64,000 nt of DNA from Streptomyces bauhiniae (lineage in GTDB: Bacteria; Actinomycetota; Actinomycetes; Streptomycetales; Streptomycetaceae). Under the pieces are notes generated by a model, which saw only the letters and a list, made by a program, of their open reading frames with translations, had not been told where the DNA came from and searched no databases. Location: assembly GCF_004784475.1 (NCBI RefSeq), contig NZ_SRRT01000001.1:1-64000 (forward strand), written 5' to 3'. Positions 25,050 through 35,167 of the stretch are shown one piece after another. Numbering within the stretch: the first letter of the stretch is position 1; each line of letters opens with the position of its first letter. A program made the position numbers and the translations under genes.

Positions 25050-26819
25050 TCAGAGCTTGCCGGGCGTCCGGATGCCCAGCAGCGCCATGCCCTCGTGCAG
25101 GGTGCGTGCGGTCAGGTCGACCAGGAACAGGCGGTTGGCCACCTGCGCCGGGGAGTCGGCCTTCAGCACCGGGCACTGGTCGTAGAACGTGGTCAGCAGC
25201 GAGGCGAGCTGGTAGAGGTAGGCGGCCATCTTGTGCGGCTCGCGGGCCGCGGCCACCTCCAGCACCGTCTCCGCGAACTGATCCAGGTGCAGGCCCAGCG
25301 CGCGCTCCGCCGGGGCCAGCGCCAGCTCCGGGTGGGCGGCGGGGCGGGCCTCGCCGGCCTTGCGGAGGATGGACTGGATACGGGCGTACGCGTACTGGAG
25401 GTACACCGAGGTGTCGCCGTTGAGCGAGACCATCTGGTCTAGGTCGAACTTGTAGTCCCGCACGGCCGAGGTGGACAGGTCGGCGTACTTCACGGCGCCG
25501 ACGCCGACGTACCGGCCGTTCTCGACGATCTCGTCCTCGGTCAGGCCCACCTTCCCGGCCTTCTCCCGGACCACGGCGGTGGCCCGCTCGACGGCCTCGT
25601 CCAGCAGGTTCTCCAGCTTGACCGTCTCGCCCTCACGGGTCTTGAACGGCTTGCCGTCCTTGCCGAGGACCGTGCCGAAGGCCAACTGGACCGCGGTCAC
25701 GTCGTCGTTCAGCCAGCCCGCCCGGCGCGCGGTCTCGAAGACCATCCGGAAGTGCAGGGCCTGCCGGGCGTCCACCACGTACAGCAGGGTGGTCGCCTTG
25801 AGGTTGAAGACGCGGTCGCGGATCGCGGAGAGGTCGGTGGCCGCGTAGCCGTAGCCGCCGTCGGACTTCTGGACGATCAGCGGGACCGGGTTGCCCTCCG
25901 GGCCCTTGATGTCGTCGAAGAACACGCACAGCGCGCCCTCGGAGCGGACCGCGACGCCGGACTCCTCCAGCAGGCGGCAGGTCTCCGCGAGCATGTCGTT
26001 GTACCCGGACTCGCCGACGATGTCGGGGTCGCGGACCTCCATGTCCAGCTTGTCGAAGACGGAGAAGAAGTAGATCTTCGACTCGTCCACGAACTTCTGC
26101 CAGATGGCGAGGGTCTTCTCGTCCCCGGCCTGGAGGTCGACCACCCGGCGCCGGGCGCGGGTCTTGAACTCCTCGTCGGAGTCGAACAGCCTGCGCGCGG
26201 TCTTGTAGAGGCGGTCCAGGTTGGACATCGCCTCCTCGCCGGACACCTCGGACTCCTTGTGGTCCAGCTCGTGCGGGTGCTCGTCCAGGTACTGGATGAG
26301 CATGCCGAACTGGGTGCCCCAGTCGCCGATGTGGTGGCGCCGGACCACGTTCTCGCCGGTGAACTCCAGCAGCCGCACCATCGCGTCGCCGATGACCGCC
26401 GAGCGCAGATGGCCGACGTGCATCTCCTTGGCCACGTTCGGCTGCGCGTAGTCGATCACCGTGGTGCCGGGGTGCGCGGCGTACGGCACTCCCAGGCGGC
26501 CGGTGTCGTCCGCGTACCGGGCGGCGAGGTTCTCGGTGATCGCCTTGTCGGCGACGGTGATGTTGAGGAAGCCGGGGCCGGAGACCTCGACGTCCGCGAT
26601 CACCTCGCCGGTGACGATCCCCGCGACCACCTGCGTGGCCAGCTCGCGCGGGTTGGCCTTGGCCTTCTTGGCGAGCGCGAGGATGCCGTTGGCCTGGTAG
26701 TCGGCCCGGTCACTTCGTCGCAGCAGCGGGTCCGCACCGGCGGCCTCCGGCAGAGCGGCCGAGAGCGCGGAGGCGAGATGCTGCTGGACGGAGTCGCTGA
26801 GGGACGTGACCGAGGCCAT
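25050..26819 (-). CDS. argS: Arginyl-tRNA synthetase
   Basis: A 589-residue class I enzyme that charges tRNA-Arg. It contains the N-terminal Add-1 domain ([20 protein letters not shown]), the catalytic-core signature [20 protein letters not shown] (HVGH form of HIGH) and the C-terminal DALR anticodon-binding domain ([19 protein letters not shown]). The C-terminus [17 protein letters not shown] is typical. ATG 26819 was chosen because the frame upstream loses similarity. It is transcribed divergently from lysS; a TnpB-like gene now lies between them. Confidence 0.96.
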   Translation of the reverse strand: MASVTSLSDSVQQHLASALSAALPEAAGADPLLRRSDRADYQANGILALAKKAKANPRELATQVVAGIVTGEVIADVEVSGPGFLNITVADKAITENLAARYADDTGRLGVPYAAHPGTTVIDYAQPNVAKEMHVGHLRSAVIGDAMVRLLEFTGENVVRRHHIGDWGTQFGMLIQYLDEHPHELDHKESEVSGEEAMSNLDRLYKTARRLFDSDEEFKTRARRRVVDLQAGDEKTLAIWQKFVDESKIYFFSVFDKLDMEVRDPDIVGESGYNDMLAETCRLLEESGVAVRSEGALCVFFDDIKGPEGNPVPLIVQKSDGGYGYAATDLSAIRDRVFNLKATTLLYVVDARQALHFRMVFETARRAGWLNDDVTAVQLAFGTVLGKDGKPFKTREGETVKLENLLDEAVERATAVVREKAGKVGLTEDEIVENGRYVGVGAVKYADLSTSAVRDYKFDLDQMVSLNGDTSVYLQYAYARIQSILRKAGEARPAAHPELALAPAERALGLHLDQFAETVLEVAAAREPHKMAAYLYQLASLLTTFYDQCPVLKADSPAQVANRLFLVDLTARTLHEGMALLGIRTPGKL

Positions 26820-26944
26820 AGGTAAGGGTGCCGTTCTCCTCGTGGGAATGGATGGTCCCGGCCAGTATCCCATGGGGGGTGTCAGGCCCTGTCGGGTTAT
26901 TTGTGCGCCAGGCGTTCCGGACATCTCGGGTAGGGCGCGAAAAA

Positions 26945-26959
26945 GTTCGTATGTCGAAC
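26945..26959. repeat. Small hairpin upstream of the TnpB-like gene
   Basis: Perfect arms gttcg (26945-26949) and cgaac (26955-26959) with a 5-base loop, 67 bases before the TnpB-like start. IS605-type elements carry subterminal hairpins at their ends, so this may mark the left end. No right-end partner was found by eye. Confidence 0.3.
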
Positions 26960-27025
26960 GGGTGACCTTTCCGGGTGGTCGTCGTTGGAGATGACGACGG
27001 GGTGCGGAGAACTGGGAGGGGCGCC

Positions 27026-28702
27026 GTGGGACGGCTGCGAGAGGTGGGGGCGCCGTACGTGGTCCCCGCGCCGACCGGTGTCACCATCCGGGACCGGCTC
27101 AAGGGGCTGAGCAGCCAGGACGAGCAGGTGTTGCGGCAGGTCGGTGACCATCTCGGGGCGCTCGCCTCCCGTGACCTGAAAGTCCGCTGCATGGCTGGGC
27201 TTGCGTTCGACGGCGATGCGTGGGCGGAGCGCAAACGTGTCCTGACCGTGGAGTCGTCTTCACGGTGGGCCGGAGCGATCACCAAGGCCACGAACGATCA
27301 GTGGGCACTCGCCCGGCGAGGTCAGCTCGCTCATGTGCGGGCGCTGGAGGCGGAGGTACGTAGGGTCGCCCGGCGGTTGGCGCTGCCCTTGCGGGCGGCC
27401 GGGGACAAGCGGGCGGCAGGAGGTTACCGATCCCGGCGGGAGTGGTTCGCCAAGTCCCGGCGGCTGCGCGTGCTCGAAGACCGGCTTCGGTCGGCCCGCG
27501 CCGACTGGCGGGCCGGTGTCGTGCATGTGGTGCGAGGCGGGAGGCGTCTGTTGAACTCCCGGCAGCACCTTGCCGCGGCGGAGCTCACCGAGCAGCGGTG
27601 GCGCGAGCGGTGGGAGGCCGGTCGGAGGTTCTTGCAAGCCGACGGAGAGACGGGCAAGCGGTTCGGGAACGAGACGATCCGCGTCACCCCGGACGGTGAG
27701 GTGAGCATCAGGCTTCCCGCCCCGCTCGCCCACCTGGCCAACGCTCCGCACGGCCGGTACGTCCTGGCCGGACGGGTGACGTTTCCTCACCGGGGCGGGC
27801 AGTGGCGCGAGCGCGTGAGCGTGAACCGGGCGGTTGCCTACCGCGTCCACGAGGACGTGGACCGCGGCCGTTGGTACCTCACCGCTTCCTGGAAACTTCC
27901 GTCCGTAGGGACCGCCCCCCTGGCCGCTGTACGAGCGGACGGCCTGGTCGGGGTGGACACCAATGCCGACCACTTCGCCGCCTGGCGTCTCGACGCCCAC
28001 GGCAACCCGGTGGGCCGGCCGTTCCGCTTCGGCTACGACCTCACCGGCCCCGCGGAGCATCGTGACGCCCAGCTCCGGCACGCTCTCACCCGCCTGCTCC
28101 ACTGGGCGAAGCGCCATGACGTGGCCATCGCGATCGAAGATCTGGACTTCACCGCGGAGAAGACGCGGGAGAAACACGGTGGGCGGACGCGATTCCGTGC
28201 ATTGATCTCGGGCATGCCGGTGGCGCAGGTGCGCTCCCGACTGGCCGCCATGGCGGCCGAAAAGGGCATCGCCGTGATCGCCGTCGACCCCGCGTACACG
28301 TCTCGGTGGGGCGCGCAGCACTGGCGGAAGCCCCTCACCGGCAAACGCGGCAGACCTACCCGACACGATGCCGCGAGCATCGCGATCGGCAGGCGCGCCC
28401 TCGGGTTCGCGATCCGACGACGGGCGGCACCGCCCCGCGACGACCGGAGTGATCGTCGCGGGCATCGGAGTGTCCAGGTCGGCCCGGGCACCCGAGGGCG
28501 TGAGGAGACCCGCCCCCGCCTTCCCGGACCGCGGACACGATCCGCAGGCGCCGGAAGCGGAGCGAAAGCGGGCGACCAGGGTGCTCATCACCGTTCGGGG
28601 CGCCCGGCCGAGCCCGGATTCCGGCAGCGGGATTCGATGGCGCTCGGTTCCAACGGGACGGTAAAGCCGTTTTTTCGCGTGCCGGGGTGTCTGGGATTAT
28701 GA
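27026..28702 (+). CDS. TnpB-related RuvC-like nuclease (IS200/IS605 accessory type)
   Basis: A 558-residue basic protein. The N-terminal half is a helical, Arg-rich region ([20 protein letters not shown]). The C-terminal half has the three RuvC acidic motifs: D311 in [16 protein letters not shown]371 in [20 protein letters not shown], and D448 in [15 protein letters not shown]. The segment [15 protein letters not shown] aligns with the TnpB motif that normally leads into a CxxC zinc ribbon, but the cysteines are absent. The last ~90 residues are low-complexity and Arg/Gly-rich. GTG 27026 has gggagggg upstream. There is no Y1 transposase (tnpA) nearby. TnpB proteins are RNA-guided DNA nucleases; activity here is inferred. 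Confidence 0.78.
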   Translation: MGRLREVGAPYVVPAPTGVTIRDRLKGLSSQDEQVLRQVGDHLGALASRDLKVRCMAGLAFDGDAWAERKRVLTVESSSRWAGAITKATNDQWALARRGQLAHVRALEAEVRRVARRLALPLRAAGDKRAAGGYRSRREWFAKSRRLRVLEDRLRSARADWRAGVVHVVRGGRRLLNSRQHLAAAELTEQRWRERWEAGRRFLQADGETGKRFGNETIRVTPDGEVSIRLPAPLAHLANAPHGRYVLAGRVTFPHRGGQWRERVSVNRAVAYRVHEDVDRGRWYLTASWKLPSVGTAPLAAVRADGLVGVDTNADHFAAWRLDAHGNPVGRPFRFGYDLTGPAEHRDAQLRHALTRLLHWAKRHDVAIAIEDLDFTAEKTREKHGGRTRFRALISGMPVAQVRSRLAAMAAEKGIAVIAVDPAYTSRWGAQHWRKPLTGKRGRPTRHDAASIAIGRRALGFAIRRRAAPPRDDRSDRRGHRSVQVGPGTRGREETRPRLPGPRTRSAGAGSGAKAGDQGAHHRSGRPAEPGFRQRDSMALGSNGTVKPFFRVPGCLGL

Positions 28703-28767
28703 GAGGAGTCCGAGCGCACGAGCGACCGCCGGACTTACAACACTCCGAACCGAAGGACGTGCCGACC

Positions 28768-30501
28768 GTGGCCCAGAGCCCCGAGACCACCGACTGGGTC
28801 TCCCGTTTCGCGGATGACGTCATCCAGGAGTCGGAGCGTCGGGCTCCGGGCAAACCGGTCGTCGTCGCCTCCGGGCTCTCCCCGTCCGGCCCGATCCACC
28901 TGGGCAACCTGCGCGAGGTCATGACCCCGCACCTGGTCGCCGACGAGATCCGGCGGCGCGGGCACCAGGTCAGGCACCTGATCTCCTGGGACGACTACGA
29001 CCGCTACCGCAAGGTCCCGGCCGGGATCGCGGGCGTGGACGAGTCCTGGGCCGAGCACATCGGCAAGCCGCTGACCTCGGTCCCGGCGCCGGAAGGTTCC
29101 GCGTACCCGAACTGGGCCGAGCACTTCAAGGCCGCGATGACCGAGGCGCTCGCCGAGCTGGGGGTGGAGTTCGACGGGATCAGCCAGACCGCGCAGTACA
29201 CCTCGGGCGTCTACCGCGAGCAGATCCTGCACGCGATGAAGCACCGCGGTGACATCGACGCGATCCTCGCCCAGTACCGCACCAAGAAGGCGCCGGGGAA
29301 GAAGCCGCAGCAGAAGGCGGTCGACGAGGCCGAGCTGGAGGCCGAGGAGGGTTCCGGCGCGGCCGCCGAGGACGACGGCAGCTCCGGTTCGGCGGGCTAC
29401 TTCCCGTACAAGCCGTACTGCGGCGAGTGCGGCAAGGACCTCACCACCGTCACTTCCTACGACGACGACACCACCGAGCTGGCCTACACCTGCACCGCCT
29501 GCGGGTTCGGCGAGACGGTCCGGCTGAGCGAGTTCAACCGGGGCAAGCTGGTCTGGAAGGTCGACTGGCCGATGCGCTGGGCCTACGAGGGCGTCATCTT
29601 CGAGCCCTCCGGCGTCGACCACTCCTCGCCGGGCTCCTCCTTCCAGGTCGGCGGCCAGATCGTCGGGATCTTCGACGGCGAGCAGCCCATCGGCCCGATG
29701 TACGCCTTCGTCGGCATCTCCGGCATGGCCAAGATGTCGTCCTCGCGCGGCGGTGTGCCCACCCCGGCCGACGCGCTGAAGATCATGGAGCCGCAGCTCC
29801 TGCGCTGGCTGTACGCCCGCCGCCGCCCCAACCAGTCCTTCAAGATCGCCTTCGACCAGGAGATCCAGCGGCTCTACGACGAGTGGGACAAGCTCGCCGG
29901 CAAGGTCGCCGAGGGCTCCGCGCTCCCCGGTGACGTCGCCGCGTACACCCGCGCGGTCGGCACCGCCGCCGGTGAGCTGCCGAAGACCGCGCACCCGCTG
30001 CCGTACCGCACCCTGGCCTCGGTCGCGGACATCACCGCCGGCCACCAGGACCAGGCGCTGCGCATCCTGTCCGAGCTGGACCCGGCCAACCCGATCACCG
30101 ACCTCGCCGACGCCCGCCCCCGGTACGACAAGGCCGAGGCGTGGATCAACACCTACGTCCCCGCCGACCAGCGCACCGTCGTGCGCGAGGAGCCGGACGC
30201 CGAGCTGCTGAAGTCGCTGGACGACGAGGCCCGCCAGTCGCTGCGCCTGCTGGCCGACGGGCTCGCGGACAACTGGTCCCTGGACGGCCTGACCCACCTC
30301 GTCTACGGCGTCCCGAAGGTCCGCGCCGGCTTCTCCGCCGACGCCACGCCCAAGGAACTGCCGCCGGAGATCAAGACGGCCCAGCGGACGTTCTTCGCCC
30401 TGCTGTACCACCTGCTCGTCGGCCGGGACACCGGCCCGCGCCTGCCCACGCTGCTGCTGGCGGTCGGTCAGGAGCGGGTGCGGGCCCTGCTCGGGGAGTA
30501 G
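28768..30501 (+). CDS. lysS: Lysyl-tRNA synthetase, class I (LysRS1)
   Basis: A 577-residue class I lysyl-tRNA synthetase, the archaeal-type enzyme used by many streptomycetes. It contains ASGLSPSGPIHLGNLREVMT (HIGH-like HLGN), the KMSKS equivalent GMAKMSSSRGG and a Cys4 zinc site (YCGECGKDL and YTCTACGFGE). An acidic insertion of ~25 residues (AELEAEEGSGAAAEDDGSSG) precedes the zinc site. GTG 28768 is preferred because aagga lies 10 bases upstream; GTG 28759 is also used in annotations and adds three residues. Confidence 0.95.
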   Translation: MAQSPETTDWVSRFADDVIQESERRAPGKPVVVASGLSPSGPIHLGNLREVMTPHLVADEIRRRGHQVRHLISWDDYDRYRKVPAGIAGVDESWAEHIGKPLTSVPAPEGSAYPNWAEHFKAAMTEALAELGVEFDGISQTAQYTSGVYREQILHAMKHRGDIDAILAQYRTKKAPGKKPQQKAVDEAELEAEEGSGAAAEDDGSSGSAGYFPYKPYCGECGKDLTTVTSYDDDTTELAYTCTACGFGETVRLSEFNRGKLVWKVDWPMRWAYEGVIFEPSGVDHSSPGSSFQVGGQIVGIFDGEQPIGPMYAFVGISGMAKMSSSRGGVPTPADALKIMEPQLLRWLYARRRPNQSFKIAFDQEIQRLYDEWDKLAGKVAEGSALPGDVAAYTRAVGTAAGELPKTAHPLPYRTLASVADITAGHQDQALRILSELDPANPITDLADARPRYDKAEAWINTYVPADQRTVVREEPDAELLKSLDDEARQSLRLLADGLADNWSLDGLTHLVYGVPKVRAGFSADATPKELPPEIKTAQRTFFALLYHLLVGRDTGPRLPTLLLAVGQERVRALLGE

Positions 30502-30515
30502 GCCGCGCATACGAG

Positions 30516-30550
30516 GAGGGGGCGCCCGGTGTCGTACCGGGCGCCCCCTC
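30516..30550. terminator. Bidirectional terminator between lysS and the DUF2637 gene
   Basis: A perfect 14-bp stem, gagggggcgcccgg (30516-30529) with ccgggcgccccctc (30537-30550), and a 7-base loop between convergent genes. Confidence 0.9.
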
Positions 30551-30565
30551 TTCGCGTAAGCGGGG

Positions 30566-31825
30566 TCAGGCGATGTGGTCCTCCTCCAGCTCCGCCATGT
30601 GGCGCTGCTGGAAGCGCTCCACCAGGGCCTTCAGCCGACCAGGGTCCGGTGAATTGCCGTACGTGGCCTGGATGTTGTCGCCGAGCACCAGCGGGGTCGG
30701 GTAACTGCCGTCTATCGACTGGCGGAAGACCTGGTACAGGTCCTCCTCGTCCGGCTCTGCCGGCCCCCCGCCCTCGCCCAACTCGCGGGTGCGACCCGGG
30801 CCGACGGGTATCGGGAAGCTGCCGGTCTCCTCCGGGGAGGGCTGCTGGAACTGCTCCGGGGGCTGCTCCTCGTACCAGTCCCCGTACTGCTCCTCGGGGA
30901 AGTACTGGGGGTCCGGGCCGGGGTCGAAGGCCGGGTCGTAGCCGCCGTGGTAGTCGATGTCACGCGGGGGCGTCTGGAACCAGGGGCTGTTCTCGTCCTC
31001 GGCCTGCGACTGCTCGGCGGGGGAGGGCTGCGGCGGGGCCTGGACCGGAGCCGGAGCCGGCACGGGCGCCGCCTGGAGCGCGGCCGGGGCCGGCTGGGGG
31101 AGTGCCGGTTCGGGCGCCGGGGGCAGCAGTACGGGTTCGATGCCCGCCGCCGCGAGGCCCGCCGGGGCGGTCTCCGCGAGCGGGACGCCGTAGCGCGCCA
31201 GGCGCAGTGGCATCAGGGACTCCACCGGGGCCTTGCGGCGCCAGGCGCGGCCGAAGCGGGAGCGCAGCCGGGCCTGGTAGACGAGACGTTCCTGCTCCAG
31301 CTTGATGACCTGCTCGTAGGAGCGCAGCTCCCACAGCTTCATCCGCCGCCACAGCAGGAAGGTGGGCAGCGGGGAGAGCATCCAGCGGGTGAGCCGGACG
31401 CCCTCCATGTGCTTGTCGGCGGTGATGTCCGCGATCCGGCCGACCGCGTGCCGGGCCGCCTCCACGGAGACCACGAACAGGATCGGGATCACCGCGTGCA
31501 TGCCGGTGCCCAGCGGGTCCGGCCAGGCGGCGGCGCCGTTGAAGGCGATCGTCGCGGCCGTGAGCAGCCAGGCCGTCTGACGCAGCATCGGGAAGGGGAT
31601 GCGCATCCAGGTCAGCAGCAGGTCGAGCGCGAGCAGGACGCAGATGCCCGCGTCGATGCCGACCGGGAACACGTACGAGAAGTTCCCGAACCCCTTCTTC
31701 AGGGCCAGCTCCCGGACGGCCGCGTACGAACCGGCGAAGCCGATACCGGCGATGACCAGCGCGCCGGTGACGACCACGCCGATCAGAACGCGGTGCATCC
31801 GAGTCAACTGCATTGGCGCGGCCAC
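30566..31825 (-). CDS. DUF2637 (SpdB-like) membrane protein
   Basis: A 419-residue protein. Residues 1-125 contain about four membrane helices (VLIGVVVTGALVIAGIGFAG, FPVGIDAGICVLLALDLLLT, WLLTAATIAFNGAAAWPDP, VIPILFVVSVEAARHAV), the DUF2637 pattern shared with plasmid spread protein SpdB. A basic cytosolic helix follows (WRRMKLWELRSYEQVIKLEQ). The remaining ~200 residues are Pro/Ala/Glu-rich, ending in a short helical domain (LKALVERFQQRHMAELEEDH). GTG 31825 has gggagggg upstream. Chromosomal copies are widespread in Streptomyces; the function is unknown. Confidence 0.8.
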   Translation of the reverse strand: MAAPMQLTRMHRVLIGVVVTGALVIAGIGFAGSYAAVRELALKKGFGNFSYVFPVGIDAGICVLLALDLLLTWMRIPFPMLRQTAWLLTAATIAFNGAAAWPDPLGTGMHAVIPILFVVSVEAARHAVGRIADITADKHMEGVRLTRWMLSPLPTFLLWRRMKLWELRSYEQVIKLEQERLVYQARLRSRFGRAWRRKAPVESLMPLRLARYGVPLAETAPAGLAAAGIEPVLLPPAPEPALPQPAPAALQAAPVPAPAPVQAPPQPSPAEQSQAEDENSPWFQTPPRDIDYHGGYDPAFDPGPDPQYFPEEQYGDWYEEQPPEQFQQPSPEETGSFPIPVGPGRTRELGEGGGPAEPDEEDLYQVFRQSIDGSYPTPLVLGDNIQATYGNSPDPGRLKALVERFQQRHMAELEEDHIA

Positions 31826-31896
31826 TCGTACTCCCCTCCCTTGCGTGTTGTTGCGCGCAACAGAGTGGCACAGGTGTGCGCCGAACGTGGTGTCGG

Positions 31897-32769
31897 TCAG
31901 CCCTTCTTGGGGGCGGCGGAGGACGCCGAGCCCTTGGGGGAGGGGGACTTGGAGGCGCCCTTGGAGGGGCTGGCCGAGGGCGAACTGCCTTCCCCGTCAC
32001 GGCCGTTGGCGCTGGCCACCGCCGTGACGGCCTCCTTGGCCGCCTTCTTGGCGCCCGCCGTGAGGTCGTCCGCGTCCGGCGTCTTGTCGCCCGCGAGACC
32101 GGCGCCGTTGTAGTCGAGGGTGATCACGACGTTCTCCACGCGCGCGACCACCGTCTGCTGCTTGAAGGCGCCTTCCTTCTTCTTCAGGTCGTAGTGCACC
32201 GCGGTCGCCTCGTCGCCGGTGCCGCCGAGCGCCTCCGTCTTGACGTTCTTCGCGCCCGAGGCGGCCTTGGCGTCCTGGACCTGGCGCGTGTAGTACGCGT
32301 GCGCCTGGTCGTTGCCGCTGCCGCGCGAGGTGTCGGAGTCGAAGCGCAGCAGGGAGACGTTCAGCCAGCGGAACTGGGAGCCCTTGACGCCGTTGTTGTC
32401 CAGGCTGGTCCAGGAGCAGGAGGAGCGGTTCGCGGTCTCGTCGCTCGACCCCTTCTTGCCGTCCGTGTCCGCCTCCGGGACCAGGTCGCCCAGGGTCTTC
32501 TCGGGCAGCACCTTGCACGGCTCGGGCAGCTTGCGGAACACCGACGCCTGCACGGTGGGGGAGGGCTTCGCCGAGGGCTGCTCGGAGCCGCTGCCGCCGG
32601 ACGGCTTGGCCGAGGCGCCCGCCTTGCCCGGGGCGTCGCCGGAGTCCGAGGAACAGGCCGCGGTGATCAGTACCGCGGGAACGGCTGCCGCGCACACCAG
32701 GGCACGGCTCAGACGCGTGGCACGCGGTCCACGCTGGGCACGGTCGTCTCGCTGGGCTGCTCGCTGCAT
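31897..32769 (-). CDS. DUF3558-type lipoprotein
   Basis: A 290-residue exported lipoprotein. The signal peptide ends in a lipobox around VLITAACSSDSG (Cys39). A Ser/Pro-rich linker leads to the folded domain starting FRKLPEPCKVLPEKTLGDLV, with a Cys pair (PEPCK ... SSCSWTSL) diagnostic of DUF3558-like proteins, and a C-terminal Ser/Lys/Pro tail. Function unknown; probably anchored on the outer membrane surface. ATG 32769 has gaaggaa upstream. It is the second of two tandem paralogues on the minus strand (the other is 32896-33714), likely co-transcribed with DUF2637. Confidence 0.82.
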   Translation of the reverse strand: MQRAAQRDDRAQRGPRATRLSRALVCAAAVPAVLITAACSSDSGDAPGKAGASAKPSGGSGSEQPSAKPSPTVQASVFRKLPEPCKVLPEKTLGDLVPEADTDGKKGSSDETANRSSCSWTSLDNNGVKGSQFRWLNVSLLRFDSDTSRGSGNDQAHAYYTRQVQDAKAASGAKNVKTEALGGTGDEATAVHYDLKKKEGAFKQQTVVARVENVVITLDYNGAGLAGDKTPDADDLTAGAKKAAKEAVTAVASANGRDGEGSSPSASPSKGASKSPSPKGSASSAAPKKG

Positions 32770-32895
32770 GGTTCCTTCACTCGTGACGCTCGGTGTTCAT
32801 GCGGGTTCCTGCGGGGCCACCGTACGCGGTACGCGCGGCTCGCGGTCGCCGGTCGAGCGCCTTCGGCGAGGGGGCCGGGGGCGGGCGAGGGGGCG

Positions 32896-33714
32896 TCAGC
32901 CGTCCAGCACGTCGGCCAGTTGAGAGGCCAGATCGCGTGCCCTGTCCTGCATTTCCTTGCTGTCCGGGACCGCGCCGACGGCCATCGGCTGCTCCTCGTA
33001 GTCGAGGGTGACGACCACGTTGGACGTGCGGAACACCACAGTCACCGTCCGGGGTTCGGCGGTCGAACCGGACGAGCCGAGCTGGTCGTCCAGGTACGCC
33101 TCGTCACCGAGGTCGGGCAGGACGCGGGGCTGGAGGTCGGTGGGCGCGGCGCTGCCGGCGCCGCCGGCCTCCGGGTCGGTGGAGGCGTCCGCGGAGGGGC
33201 TGCCGGAGGGGCTGTCGCTCGGGCTGGTGCTGGTGCTCGGGGAGGCCGGCGCGGAGGGGGAGGGCACGGAGAGGTCGGCGGCCTTGGCCATGCCCTGGAA
33301 CAGCTTCTGCGCCTGGGTGTCGTCGCTGACCGCGCCGTCGTACGACACCACGCGCTCGAAGTCGACCGAGAGGCGGTCGGTGGCGAGGGTGGACTCCACC
33401 TTCCAACGGCAGCCCACCTTGCGGTCGGTGTCGTAGGTCAGCGCGGGCACGCCCCGGTACGCCTTGTCGCGCTGGTCGGGGTCGGTGAGCTGTTGGATGC
33501 CGGGGAGCAGGGTGCCGAGGGTGTCGTGGCCGACGGCGCCGCAGGGCTCGGGCAGGGTGCGGTACCGGCCGGGCTGGGCGGCGGCCGGGGCGGAGGCGGC
33601 GTCACCGGGGTTGGCGTCGTCGGTGGGCGTACCGCCGCCGGAGCCCGAGCTGCAGCCTGCCAGCAGGGCCGCGAGGAGGGCGGCGGTGCCGGTGATGTAC
33701 GCCTTCCGCTGCAC
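32896..33714 (-). CDS. DUF3558-type lipoprotein (paralogue)
   Basis: A 272-residue lipoprotein: signal peptide MQRKAYITGTAALLAALLAG with lipobox LLAGC (Cys21), a short linker, then YRTLPEPCGAVGHDTLGTLL with the same PEPC start as its neighbour and a second Cys in VGCRWKVES. A Ser/Pro-rich loop in the middle is followed by a beta-rich C-terminus (VTVVFRTSNVVVTLDYEEQP). GTG 33714 has aaggagc at ideal spacing. It arose by tandem duplication with 31897-32769. Ligand unknown. Confidence 0.82.
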   Translation of the reverse strand: MQRKAYITGTAALLAALLAGCSSGSGGGTPTDDANPGDAASAPAAAQPGRYRTLPEPCGAVGHDTLGTLLPGIQQLTDPDQRDKAYRGVPALTYDTDRKVGCRWKVESTLATDRLSVDFERVVSYDGAVSDDTQAQKLFQGMAKAADLSVPSPSAPASPSTSTSPSDSPSGSPSADASTDPEAGGAGSAAPTDLQPRVLPDLGDEAYLDDQLGSSGSTAEPRTVTVVFRTSNVVVTLDYEEQPMAVGAVPDSKEMQDRARDLASQLADVLDG

Positions 33715-33970
33715 GGTCGGGCTCCTTAAGGACGGTGTGCGACCCGACGGCGGTGCCCGGTCGATGCTCCAGTGTCCCCGCTGGTTAATCGCTTGCCGCG
33801 GCGGGGCGCCTGCTGGACACAATGTGTATCGCACGCACCGCGGTGGTCGCCGGTCCCCTGTCCCATTTCACCGGCCCTGGCGCCGCTTTTGCGTTCTGCC
33901 GGTTCGGGTGACTTCCGTGAGCAATGACACCTGCCTGGCGTTTCTTTCTACTCTGGGGGATTGATCTGTC

Positions 33971-35164
33971 ATGTCGTACGTGGAGATACCGGGCGCCCGC
34001 GTCCCGGTGCGGATGTGGACCGACCCGGCCACCGTGGAGGACGGCGCGCTGCGCCAGCTCCAGAACGTGGCCACGCTGCCCTGGATCGAGGGGCTCGCCG
34101 TGATGCCGGACGTGCACTACGGCAAGGGTGCGACGGTCGGCTCGGTCATCGCCATGCGCGACGCGGTCTGTCCGGCGGCGGTGGGCGTCGACATCGGCTG
34201 CGGCATGTCCGCGGTCAAGACCTCCCTCACCGCCAACGACCTCCCCGGCGACCTCACCCGCCTCCGCTCCCGCATCGAACAGGCCATCCCGGTCGGCCGG
34301 GGCATGCACACGACCGCCCTCGACCCGTCCCGCTTCCACGCCCTCCCGACCTCGGGGTGGGACGCGTTCTGGTCCCGCTTCGACACCGTCGCCCAGCCGG
34401 TCCACTTCCGCCGGGAACGGGCGGCACTGCAGATGGGGACGCTGGGCAGCGGCAACCACCTGATCGAATGCTGCACCGACACCGAGGGCGCGGTCTGGCT
34501 CATGCTGCACTCCGGCTCCCGCAACATCGGCAAGGAACTCGCCGAGCACCACATCGGCGTCGCCCAGAAGCTTCCGCACAACCAGGGTCTGGTCGACCGC
34601 GACCTCGCGGTGTTCGTCTCGGACACCCCGCAGATGGCCGCGTACCGGAACGACCTCTACTGGGCGCAGGAGTACGCGAAGTACAACCGCACCCTGATGA
34701 TGGCGCTCCTGAAGGACGTCATCCGCAAGGAGTTCAAGAAGGCGAAGCCGGTCTTCGAGCCGGAGATCTCCTGCCACCACAACTACGTGGCGGAGGAGCG
34801 GTACGACGGTATGGACCTGCTCGTGACCCGCAAGGGCGCGATCCGGGCCGGCTCCGGTGAGTTCGGGATCATTCCGGGCTCGATGGGGACCAGTTCGTAC
34901 GTCGTGAAGGGGCTCGGCAACGAGAAGTCCTTCAACTCGGCCTCGCACGGCGCCGGCCGGCGGATGAGCCGGTCCGCCGCGAAGCGCCGGTTCACTGTGC
35001 GGGACCTGGAGGCCCAGACGCGGGGCGTCGAGTGCCGCAAGGACGCGGGTGTCCTGGACGAGATCCCGGCCGCCTACAAGGACATCGACCAGGTGATGGC
35101 CCAGCAGACGGACCTCGTCGAGGTCGTCGCCAAGCTGAAGCAGTTCGTCTGCGTGAAGGGCTGA
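33971..35164 (+). CDS. rtcB: RtcB-type RNA ligase
   Basis: A 397-residue 3'-phosphate RNA ligase of the RtcB family, which joins RNA 2',3'-cyclic phosphate/3'-phosphate ends to 5'-OH ends using GTP and manganese. Key residues are visible: GVDIGCGMSAV with the metal-binding Cys77, GSGNHLIECC, WLMLHSGSRNIGKELA, SCHHNYVAEE and the guanylated-His motif NSASHGAGRRMSRS. ATG 33971 is directly before the conserved MSYVEIPG. Its stop is 3 bases from the stop of the convergent LAGLIDADG gene. There is no intein. Confidence 0.94.
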   Translation: MSYVEIPGARVPVRMWTDPATVEDGALRQLQNVATLPWIEGLAVMPDVHYGKGATVGSVIAMRDAVCPAAVGVDIGCGMSAVKTSLTANDLPGDLTRLRSRIEQAIPVGRGMHTTALDPSRFHALPTSGWDAFWSRFDTVAQPVHFRRERAALQMGTLGSGNHLIECCTDTEGAVWLMLHSGSRNIGKELAEHHIGVAQKLPHNQGLVDRDLAVFVSDTPQMAAYRNDLYWAQEYAKYNRTLMMALLKDVIRKEFKKAKPVFEPEISCHHNYVAEERYDGMDLLVTRKGAIRAGSGEFGIIPGSMGTSSYVVKGLGNEKSFNSASHGAGRRMSRSAAKRRFTVRDLEAQTRGVECRKDAGVLDEIPAAYKDIDQVMAQQTDLVEVVAKLKQFVCVKG

Positions 35165-35167
35165 CCG

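Noticed and set aside
33971..35164. An intein or intron in rtcB as the reason for the neighbouring LAGLIDADG gene
   Set aside because: RtcB is uninterrupted with normal length and all key motifs; the endonuclease is a separate gene.
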